64,000 nucleotides of DNA from Bradyrhizobium sp. PSBB068 (lineage in GTDB: Bacteria > Pseudomonadota > Alphaproteobacteria > Rhizobiales > Xanthobacteraceae), in the NCBI GenBank assembly GCA_016839165.1, contig CP069300.1, positions 3,162,001-3,226,000 of the forward strand, read 5' to 3'. The first letter of the stretch is position 1, and each line of letters begins with the position of its first letter. Position numbers and translations under genes: made by a program. Positions 18,281 to 25,587 of this stretch are shown here, in pieces. The notes under the pieces were generated by a model. The model saw only the letters and a program-made list of their open reading frames with translations. It did no database searches and was not told the origin of the DNA.

Positions 18281-19027
18281 TTAGCCACCGTAGCGCTCGG
18301 TCTTGATAATGGAGGCGTCCAGGCCGGCCAGCAGCGCGCTCTCCGTCGCGAGGTTGACAAAACCGTTGGAACCGCAAACGAATACTTGTGTGGGCTTTCG
18401 GTGAAGCCGGGCCAAAATTTCTTGGACCGTCACGCCGTCGATCCGTCGCGCAAAGTCCGACGCGCGGATCGGTTCTTCGCGCGTAATCGCAAGCGCCAAG
18501 ACGAATGCCGCATCGCTGATTTCGATGGAATGAAGTTCTTCTGAAAAGAGAACGTCCGCAGCGGTTCGCGCGGACAGGAGCAGCGCTGTCGGCACGGCCG
18601 GGGAAAGTGCGCCGCGCTGTCGGATCATTGCCATCAACGGCACGACGCCGGAGCCTGCCCCGATCAACAACACCGCGCCTACGGCAGGTTCAGGCCATAG
18701 GAAATGGCCGCCGAGCGGACCACGAAGCTCGATTTCGTCGCCGATCGCCGCGATATCGTGAAAGAACGACGAGACCTCGCCATCCGGCAGCCGCTCGATG
18801 GCGAGCTCGATGGTCGGGGACGAGATCGCCCAGGACGCGATCGAGTAGCTGCGCATCGCGCTGTAGCCATCAGGCGCGGTAAGCCGAACATCGACGTGCT
18901 GACCCGCGATGTGCGCGAACGGTTTGCTCAACCGCAGGAAGAAGCTCTTGATGCTCGGTGTCTGCTGGACGATTTCGTCGATCACGCATGACTGCCACGA
19001 CGCGGTTTGCGCGCCGTTCTCAGTCAT
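18281..19027 (-). CDS. FNR-type FAD/NAD(P)H oxidoreductase
   Basis: A 248-residue ferredoxin-reductase-like protein. The FAD-binding beta-barrel has MRSYSIAS (the RxYS FAD motif), GEVSSFFHD and LRGPLGGHFLW. The NAD domain has LLIGAGSGVVPLMAMIR and ends with FVCGSNGFVN. There is no 2Fe-2S domain. The ATG at 19027 lies within the end of the molybdopterin gene (8-base overlap), so the two are translated together. It probably supplies electrons to the Mo enzyme or removes them. Confidence 0.88.
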   Translation of the reverse strand: MTENGAQTASWQSCVIDEIVQQTPSIKSFFLRLSKPFAHIAGQHVDVRLTAPDGYSAMRSYSIASWAISSPTIELAIERLPDGEVSSFFHDIAAIGDEIELRGPLGGHFLWPEPAVGAVLLIGAGSGVVPLMAMIRQRGALSPAVPTALLLSARTAADVLFSEELHSIEISDAAFVLALAITREEPIRASDFARRIDGVTVQEILARLHRKPTQVFVCGSNGFVNLATESALLAGLDASIIKTERYGG

Positions 19028-19625
19028 TGGTGTATCGCTGCTCGCGCCACGGATCGCCGTAGATGTGATAGCCGCGCAGCTCCCAAAAGCCCGCCTCGTC
19101 ACGCGTTGTGAACTGCAGCGCATTCACCCATTTGGCGGACTTCCAGAGGTAGAGGTGCGGAACCAGAAGACGCGCCGGCCCTCCATGATCGCGCGCCAGC
19201 GGCTTGCCCGCATAGGTGAGGGCAACCATCGCCTTCCCCGAGAGCAGATCAGCAAGCGGCACGTTTGTCGAATAACCATCATAGGAATGCGCCAGGACGA
19301 AATCTGTGGGCCGATCGAGCCCTGCATCTGCAAGGACGTCCTCGACGAGCACGCCCTCCCACGCGGTATCCAGCTTGGACCAGGACGTGACGCAATGGAT
19401 GTCCCGGGTGACCTTGGTCTTCGGCAGGGCGTTGAACTCGCTCCAATTCCACACTTTGGCGGGCTTCGGACCGATCTTGACGGTAAATTTCCAATCGGAC
19501 GCCTCCACGTGCGGCGTGGGTCCGGCTGTCAGGACGGGGAAATCTTCCACGAGATGCTGACCTGGCGGAATCCGGTTTACCTGGTCGCCGCCCGAGCCGC
19601 GGCCGGTGAATCCTCTGGTGACCAT
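19020..19625 (-). CDS. Sulfite-oxidase-like molybdopterin oxidoreductase
   Basis: A 201-residue oxidoreductase molybdopterin-binding domain (SUOX/MsrP fold). The molybdenum-ligating cysteine is in TRDIHCVTSWSKLDTAWEGV, with HSYDGYSTNVPL, GGPARLLVPHLYLWKSAKWV and GYHIYGDPW further on. No Tat signal is present, so unlike MsrP it is cytoplasmic. The ATG at 19625 follows AGGGGAG and matches the family N-terminus (RGF.GR); an upstream ATG at 19667 is less likely. It overlaps the FNR-type reductase, a common pairing in rhizobia. Substrate not determined. Confidence 0.87.
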   Translation of the reverse strand: MVTRGFTGRGSGGDQVNRIPPGQHLVEDFPVLTAGPTPHVEASDWKFTVKIGPKPAKVWNWSEFNALPKTKVTRDIHCVTSWSKLDTAWEGVLVEDVLADAGLDRPTDFVLAHSYDGYSTNVPLADLLSGKAMVALTYAGKPLARDHGGPARLLVPHLYLWKSAKWVNALQFTTRDEAGFWELRGYHIYGDPWREQRYTND

Positions 19626-19904
19626 GGCGCTCCCCTGCTTGCCGAGATAGACCGTAACCAGCTTCACTTCACAATCCCGTGCAAAATCCTTGCACGCGCG
19701 ACCGCCAAACGGACCGATTGACAGAAACCTAAAACACCGAATGTTCCATCAGAATAGCTATGATCTCGCTCACAATGAGGCGTGAGTATTGCGTATGGAA
19801 TATAGCTCCACGCCAATCTGATTCCCTAATACCCTGTCGCTATAGTTTTTATAGCTTCGCAACAGCGTTACAGGGCGCCGCCGTGGTCCGCAGGCGGAAA
19901 GAGC

Positions 19905-20183
19905 GTGCGCAAGCACATGCCGACGCGCATTCTTGCCGGGGGCGATGCCCACCTCGTCATGGGGGCGTCGGACCACACGCACCCGATCCGATTTCGCGTC
20001 ACCATCAATGGCGCGCCACCCGGCGCCGACGACGGCTTTGATGTCGATGCGGACGGATGGGGGAGGGTTTCCGACGAGCGGCCTTACCAACTGGTGCGGC
20101 AGGCAGGGCCGGTCGGCGAGCACACGTTTGAAATCGAGTTCTTCGGCGCAGGCGTCCGCGGCTATGGTTTTACGTTCGGATAG
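19905..20183 (+). pseudogene. DipZ/thioredoxin-family C-terminal remnant (second copy)
   Basis: An open stretch of 92 residues contains HLVMGASDHTHPIRFRVTIN, DDGFDVDADGWG, YQLVRQAGPVGEHTFEIEF and the terminal GYGFTFG, the C-terminal domain of DipZ-type proteins. The N-terminal CcdA and thioredoxin domains are absent. It is the same piece as the more damaged fragment at 2662-2849, and in both cases a copy of the histidine kinase start follows about 100 bases later. Confidence 0.7.
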
Positions 20184-20293
20184 ATCCCGGCCGGCCAGGG
20201 ATGCTGACGCTGCCGGCGCTCTTGCTTCCGGACGCGTGCGGGGCGTTAATGCGGCTCGGGATGGATGGGATCATGGATCGCAAAGGTGCCAGG

Positions 20294-20580
20294 ATGAGAT
20301 CAACCGCTGTTTCATGGCGGCGCCGGGCGCGAACGGCTTGGCATTATGCAATTGCGTTTATGGCAGTCGGCTCGGCAGTTCGGTTTTGCAGATTTCCTGC
20401 GGTTCGTGGCGTGGTTCATCTGCACCGGCCCAGGCATCTTCGCCACCGCACGATCGGATTGCGGATTGGCGGGTGGCTGCGGTGCCAACCAAGCGCTGGC
20501 AAACCTTTGCGGCGTCCGCGGCCCGTGGACAGGATGGCAGCGTTGCTCATGAAACGAACGGGCATCGATGGGCAGTAATG
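20294..20580 (+). pseudogene. Histidine kinase N-terminal remnant (second copy)
   Basis: The ATG at 20294 begins MRSTAVSWRRRARTAWHYAI, matching MKTSAVSWRRRGRMALDYAV of the intact kinase at 2943. The match then breaks into other frames. The piece 20354-20432 matches 15705-15791 closely. No kinase core follows. This confirms a decayed copy of the DipZ-kinase module. Confidence 0.7.
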
Positions 20581-20646
20581 CCGATAGGTCAACAACGCAG
20601 AGGATCACAGGAAAATGCGCTCAAACGACCCATACATAAATGACCA

Positions 20647-21211
20647 ATGAAAACTAGCGTCGATGGAAGTAGAAGCGCCTCCTCTCGCTACGGCGTCGCC
20701 GCCCAGGCCTTCCATTGGCTGACCGTGGTGCTGGTTCTCGCTGCCTATGCGTTGAGCAAGGGCGACCAGGATTCGCTCTATTCCGCCGCCGCGGACGGGC
20801 TCCGCAGAATTCACGAGGCGCTCGGGGTGCTCGTCTTCATTGTCGTCATGCTGCAACTGGTATGGCGGCTAATCGACAGCAAGCCCGCGAAGCAGCCGGT
20901 GCCGCGATGGATGGCTGCGGCCGCGAAGCTCGTCCACTTCGCGCTTTATGCGCTCCTCATCGCGATTCCAGCAACGGCAGTGCTCGGCACCTGGCTCGTG
21001 GGAATTCCCGTCACCCTTCCTGGATTCGACATCGCCCCCCCCGATTGCGAAGGCGCATCGACTGGGGCAGCTGATCATGGAAATACACATCACCCTCGGC
21101 GACGCAATCCTTTGGATTGCAGGCGTACATGCAGCCGCGGCTCTCTTTCACCACTTCTATCTGCGCGACGAAGTCTTTCAATCGATGGCTTCCGGCCGGA
21201 TGAATGATTAG
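20647..21211 (+). pseudogene. Cytochrome b561, frameshifted at a C8 tract
   Basis: The first 131 residues read as a b561-type di-haem membrane cytochrome (YGVAAQAFHWLTVVLVLAAY, RRIHEALGVLVFIVVMLQLVWR, AKLVHFALYALLIAIPATAVLG). The frame breaks at eight consecutive C (21035-21042). With seven C the reading continues DIAPPIAKAHRLGQLIMEIH, then GDAILWIAGVHAAAALFHHF and a stop at 21209-21211, which is exactly the expected fourth helix. The gene is either a recent pseudogene, phase-variable at the C tract, or a sequencing error. It would accept electrons next to the flavin/Mo enzymes. Confidence 0.82.
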
Positions 21212-21447
21212 TCCGAGCCTTTGGGGCAGGGCGTTTTCCGTCTACATCCGGCGAGGTCCAGGAGCGCTGCCCGAGCATCCGGCCCAAGCGGCGGTCTCAC
21301 CGTAAGGCTCGGTGGGCTGCCATCCCATCCCCGGATCGCTCGCGAGCACGACCACGGATCGATAACCCCTGCGACTCAACCAGAAAAACGGTAAAGTTGT
21401 CGAAATAGTCTAGGTTCCGACGACTGCAGGCCGCAGGCATTTTCAAA

Positions 21448-22230
21448 ATGATAGATCTGCACGAGCGTCTCTCCGAATTTTCGTTCGGATACGGCGTTAC
21501 CCGCGAGGTCGAAGGCCTGCTTGCAAGCGTAGGCCTCCGGCCGACTCCTTTTCTTCCAAGTCTCCTACACGAAGGCGAGCTCGGTTTCGACGTGAAATTC
21601 GAGGATCCGGGACGCGTCGTAGTCCTTCAGTTCAAGCTCGGACAAGAGCTGGGGCGCTTTCACCGCGCCACGCCCTCGCAGTCGATCCCATTGCTCCACC
21701 GGCCGTTCTGGAGGTACCGCGTCGATACGACTGGTCATCAATTCCAGCTCCTGGTCGACTACGAGACGCGGCAGTCGGACGTGTATTACGTCGCTCCGCG
21801 CTTCTCGACCTGGCAATTCTACGAACAGGCCTTTCAGGAGAACGTGCTGGAGAATTCGCTCCTGCTGAAGCCGTCCGAGATTTCGCGGGGGATCTCGGCC
21901 CAAGCCGGGGCGCCGGGCGTTCACCGCATCGTCTACGACAGACTGGGGCGATACGTCTGCTCCGATCCGGTAGAACTCCATGAACAGCGCCCTCGAGAAT
22001 TGGCGGCCGAGATCGCTAAGAAGGTGCGTTCCACCGAGACATCCCTTCGGCATCAAATCGAACGTCTGATTTCGAGACCGGCGACCGACGATGGACCTAG
22101 GTTCGCCCCGGTCCGCCGAGAGCGCCTCTTCGCAAAGGCGAAACGGCCGATTGATGCGATGGCCGCAATGGTCGGTATCGAAGCCTGGAGCCAAGGCGCC
22201 CAGGTCATTTTCGTGAGCGATCATGATTAG
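21448..22230 (+). CDS. Hypothetical protein, possible PD-(D/E)XK-type nuclease
   Basis: A 260-residue protein I do not recognise. Residues 44-63 (ELGFDVKFEDPGRVVVLQFK) have an E, a D48 and a beta-strand ending Q61-F-K63, which resembles the D-x(n)-Q/E-x-K core of restriction-type nucleases such as Mrr variants. The rest has no clear motif and there is no membrane segment. It begins a same-strand run with the HNH nuclease gene 65 bases on, at the apparent edge of a defence island. The nuclease suggestion is weak inference. Confidence 0.6.
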   Translation: MIDLHERLSEFSFGYGVTREVEGLLASVGLRPTPFLPSLLHEGELGFDVKFEDPGRVVVLQFKLGQELGRFHRATPSQSIPLLHRPFWRYRVDTTGHQFQLLVDYETRQSDVYYVAPRFSTWQFYEQAFQENVLENSLLLKPSEISRGISAQAGAPGVHRIVYDRLGRYVCSDPVELHEQRPRELAAEIAKKVRSTETSLRHQIERLISRPATDDGPRFAPVRRERLFAKAKRPIDAMAAMVGIEAWSQGAQVIFVSDHD

Positions 22231-22295
22231 TCGCGCCGGGTGCAGGATGATTTGCTCGCCTTGCTTTTCGCCATGAACCTCCACGGGAGCCGATA

Positions 22296-23204
22296 ATGCC
22301 GAAGAACGCCCCTTTGCTGCATTTCGCTTCCGAACTTGCAGACAGGCTAGAACAATTCGGGTTCCGCAAGGGTCCGGCGGATATCGGAACAAGTGGCCGC
22401 GAGAGGTATCGCACGGTGGCCCGCCTCAAGGTCGCCGGCGCGCGCTCGAACGTTTACGCGTTTCAAGGCCCCTACCTGGGAGGCAAGCCGTCGCTTTGGG
22501 CCGGATTCGGGACGCGGTCGGTGGAAGCTTTCGGTCTCCTGACGGCTGGCATGGATGCGGCCATCAGCTTCTGTCCGGTCGGATACGACGAGTGGCTGAA
22601 GGACTACGTCCTGCCGCCCTCGATGATGCGCAAGTTGGCGCGGTACCAAAATCATACCTGTGAGGACTACCGCAAGGAGACGAAATGGATCTGGCTCGGT
22701 CGGTATTTCGTGCCGCATAAGGCCGCCGCTTCGAAGGCCGCCGCCTTCATCGTTCCCGCCGCCAGACCCTTGCTCTATGCCGACGAACGCAGCACACCCG
22801 CGGGCGGCGGTGCGACCGAGACGAAGGCCGAGGCCAAGCGCCGCTTGGTCCAGACGGCCTTCCGCCGGGAAGTCGAACACAGGGCGAAGGGATGTTGTGT
22901 GGTGACAGGATGCACAACGCCGGCCGCGCTGCGCGCCTCGCACATCCTTTCCTGGAAGGAATATCCCGAGCTGCGCGCGGATCCCGACAACGGATTGTAT
23001 CTCGTGGGAACCCTTGACGCGCTCTTCGACCGCGGCCGCATCTCTTTCGACGCAAAGCACCGGATCATCATCAGCGACGTCATTCCGGCAGAAGAATGGA
23101 AGCGCCTGGGCTTGACGAAGGATCTGCGCATCCAGGTTAAGCCCACGCCCCGTCAGGACCGGTTCCTGCGGAAGCACCGGGAATTGAAATTCCTGAAGTA
23201 TTGA
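22296..23204 (+). CDS. HNH_2 endonuclease-domain protein
   Basis: A 302-residue protein. The C-terminal part (residues about 183-260) is an HNH_2 nuclease: CCVVTGC, RASHILSW (His216), DPDNGLYLVGTLDALFDRG (Asn232) and ISFDAKHRIIIS. The N-terminal 160 residues are a separate domain of unknown fold and may recognise a ligand or modified DNA, as in other two-domain HNH_2 proteins of defence islands. The ATG at 22296 follows GGGAG. Two tiny genes follow within 5 bases and 1 base. Confidence 0.85.
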   Translation: MPKNAPLLHFASELADRLEQFGFRKGPADIGTSGRERYRTVARLKVAGARSNVYAFQGPYLGGKPSLWAGFGTRSVEAFGLLTAGMDAAISFCPVGYDEWLKDYVLPPSMMRKLARYQNHTCEDYRKETKWIWLGRYFVPHKAAASKAAAFIVPAARPLLYADERSTPAGGGATETKAEAKRRLVQTAFRREVEHRAKGCCVVTGCTTPAALRASHILSWKEYPELRADPDNGLYLVGTLDALFDRGRISFDAKHRIIISDVIPAEEWKRLGLTKDLRIQVKPTPRQDRFLRKHRELKFLKY

Positions 23205-23208
23205 AATC

Positions 23209-23376
23209 ATGGCAAAGAGTGCGGACGGTTTCGAATTGAAATTAACCGATCGCGGCAGCTGGATGGTCCGGCGGATCACCCGCGGCCGGGAAGTCGACAT
23301 GGTGCCGGTCGCTTGGGCCAGGGATGTCTGGATCGATGCGGACAGCCGTCGCAAATTTCAGAAGGTGAACTACTAG
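23209..23376 (+). CDS. Small hypothetical protein (55 aa)
   Basis: Starts 4 bases after the HNH gene and encodes 55 residues beginning MAKSADGFELKLTDRGSWMV and ending RRKFQKVNY. It is charged, soluble and without cysteines. The tight spacing and clean frame make it a likely member of the HNH operon; the function is unknown. A small antidote or partner protein is possible but unsupported. Confidence 0.55.
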   Translation: MAKSADGFELKLTDRGSWMVRRITRGREVDMVPVAWARDVWIDADSRRKFQKVNY

Positions 23377-23377
23377 G

Positions 23378-23494
23378 ATGCAGGACATGGAAGCCCGCCT
23401 TCACGATCCATCGCCGATCATCTTGGTGCTGGCCGAAGCCGTGGATTACGCCAGGCATCTTCACACCGTGAAGGCGTTTCAAGGCGCATACTAG
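23378..23494 (+). CDS. Very small hypothetical protein (38 aa)
   Basis: The ATG one base after the previous stop opens a 38-residue frame (MQDMEARLHDPSPIILVLAE..., ending KAFQGAY). Its only support is position in a tightly packed same-strand run and protein-like composition. It may be spurious. Confidence 0.35.
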   Translation: MQDMEARLHDPSPIILVLAEAVDYARHLHTVKAFQGAY

Positions 23495-23640
23495 GCGTCG
23501 TTACCGGGCGGACCTTCTCGGAACGCGGCATGGGGGTCGAAGTCCTGCGGCGACTGAAGGTGGATTGACCGAGGCGCTGCGCGGTGGACCCCGTATCGGA
23601 ATTGGACCTCTAGCACGGGCAGCGTCGTCGGAGGGAAGCG

Positions 23641-24357
23641 ATGGACGAGATCGACCTCGAAATAGAGATATTCCGCACGGAGGAGGAGCAGGCGCAGCAA
23701 TATCTCTTCGCCTATCTGGGTATTCGGTCGCTGCTGGCCGAGCGTCCCGATGTGGTTACCATGGTAAACCGGAATTCAATGTTCTGGATCACCTCGCATC
23801 AGGCGCTGCTGGTAACGGCTTTCATCGCCCTCGGCCGTATCTTCGACCAAAGCTCCAAGCACAACCTCGACCGGCTCCTCAAGGCGGTCGAGCGCAATCT
23901 TCCCGCTCTTAACCGCGAAAGTCTCCGCGCGCGAAAGGAGCAGGTTATCCCGCCGGCCCTGGCGGCCGAATACGCGGCGGACAAGCATGCGACGACGATG
24001 GACGACGTTCAGGCCATGCGGGCGCAAGTCAAGAAATGGCGGAAAATATATGAGGCGGTCTACAGGCCGGTCCGGCACAATTTCGCGCACAAGAGGACTT
24101 CCTCCATCGCGGACGTGAACGCGCTGCTCGCGAAAACCAATATCGAAGAGATGAAGGCCATGTGCGGCTTCCTGCACTCGATTCACGAGGCGCTGCGCGG
24201 GCTGCACCTGAACGGCCGCAATCCGCTCCCCCTCCCGGACGTCGCGTTCGTGCTTCCTCCGGATCCTAAGCCGCAGCGCCAATACCATCCCGGTGAAAAG
24301 GCATACCGGGAAGCCCAAGCGGTGCTGTTGTCCATGATGCCGCCCGAGATCCGGTGA
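23641..24357 (+). CDS. HEPN/AbiU2-like hypothetical protein
   Basis: A 238-residue, mostly helical protein. The stretch WITSHQALLVTAFIALGRIFDQSS..LDRLLK resembles the start of AbiU2-like abortive infection proteins, and R145-HNFA-H150 in YRPVRHNFAHKR has the R-X4-H spacing of HEPN ribonucleases. HEPN proteins with this motif cleave RNA and occur in toxin-antitoxin and phage-defence systems. The family assignment is from pattern only. It is downstream of the HNH gene and upstream of the TerB operon. Confidence 0.62.
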   Translation: MDEIDLEIEIFRTEEEQAQQYLFAYLGIRSLLAERPDVVTMVNRNSMFWITSHQALLVTAFIALGRIFDQSSKHNLDRLLKAVERNLPALNRESLRARKEQVIPPALAAEYAADKHATTMDDVQAMRAQVKKWRKIYEAVYRPVRHNFAHKRTSSIADVNALLAKTNIEEMKAMCGFLHSIHEALRGLHLNGRNPLPLPDVAFVLPPDPKPQRQYHPGEKAYREAQAVLLSMMPPEIR

Positions 24358-25146
24358 CCGGGCGCGAAAAGTCGAGGGCCCTGTGCTTCGGCGTAGCGCG
24401 TCGTTACAACGCAAGGAAGGGAGACCCCAGCCGTCATCGGCGGCAGGCTGCCCGAGCAGCGGGCCTTGGGAGAACGGCGACGGTTCAATCCAATCGGTTG
24501 AGCGTAATCAAGGGCAGGGCGCCGATGGTGCTGTCGGCCCGCCGCGGCGGCGTGCCGAGGCCTTGGGTCCCGACCACGGGTGATTGGCCGTCGAGCGTAA
24601 GATTTCAAAACTGGGGCTTCCTACGGCGCTGCGGCCGATTCGGTGTTGTAAGCAGCCAAGAAAACCTGGTTCGATCGCCCAATTTGCCGATAGTAGCGCG
24701 GTGCGTGCCGAGCGGCCTTCGAAAGAGCGCCGATTGAGGGCTCAGCGCAAAGGGATCCAGGTCTCCCTCTTGGGGGGCTATCTGTGGTCGGCAGAGAGCC
24801 TCGCTGGAAGACTTCAAGAGACGAATGCGACCGACCATCGCGACTGGCCCCGTTTCCTGTCCTACAGGGCTCCCTGCCGACGACGACGCGGTCCGCGGAA
24901 CGTACTGGCGCGCCATGACTGGGTTCGGAAGGCTTGGACCTACTCGTCGTCGATTTTACGGTCGAGCGCCTCCGAAAATACCGGCGAGCGTTCGATTTCG
25001 TGCCTTCTGGAGCAGGTGCTAAGGGAAGCTAAATCGGCTTAGCTTCCCTTAGCTTTTTGGACGCATTTTTGTCGGTCTCGACCCAGCAGGACGGTGCGCA
25101 GCGAGGCACTGCCGGTCTCGTCCAGTGCCTTGGCCGTGCGTGATCG
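24358..25146. other. Long non-coding or eroded stretch
   Basis: About 800 bases with overlapping short open frames on both strands, none with a recognisable domain or good start. It contains a strong hairpin near 25021. It probably represents eroded island sequence; I cannot name a gene in it. Confidence 0.5.
25021..25057 (+). terminator. Rho-independent terminator-like hairpin
   Basis: Perfect 12-base arms AAGGGAAGCTAA (25021-25032) and TTAGCTTCCCTT (25039-25050) enclose a 6-base loop, followed by AGCTTTTTGG. The shape and T-run fit an intrinsic terminator, though no intact gene ends just before it; the nearest upstream gene stops at 24357. Confidence 0.55.
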
Positions 25147-25276
25147 ATGGTGCCGACAACACATTCCATGGTTTCGCGACCAATTTCCTCGATTACGCCA
25201 TGCTCGCTCAGGGCGGACGCGCCGAACCGCAGAAATTGTCTCCCGAGCGAACCGGCGGCGCCGAGATGGATTTGCG
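25147..25276 (+). pseudogene. Duplicated fragment of the TerB_N gene
   Basis: About 130 bases match 26246-26374 inside the downstream TerB_N gene. The translation FHGFATNFLDYAMLAQGGRA, then EPQKLSPERTGGAEMDL parallels FHGYATNFLNCAKLAQGGRP, then ELQKLSPERTGGVEMDL. The rest of the gene is missing. It is a remnant of a second, related TerB gene or of an internal duplication. Confidence 0.75.
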
Positions 25277-25587
25277 GATCCCGACTCAATCGAGCTTAGG
25301 CGTTCGGACAATGCGTTTCATGGGCATGATTCGCGACTTCGCACGCAAAGCACAAAGAGGCTCGCTGCCAGTTTTGAGGAGCCAGCGCGACTAGCTCTTC
25401 GATTTCACGTCTTTGAAGCGGGAGCGGGGCCCCCGCCGCCGTCGTCTGGTGCGGTTGGCACTGTGGGCCCTTTCGCCGGTCGCCAATTATCGAGCCCGGG
25501 ACCTTACTATCAGTTGTATGTCGTGCAAATGTCGCCCAAAAAGGCTGCGGGGAGCCGGAACGCCGGCCAGATAGCAACACGGTTTTC

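Noticed and set aside
24358..25146. Several open frames of 60-150 codons
   Set aside because: They overlap on both strands, lack recognisable motifs and good start signals, and composition is shadow-like.
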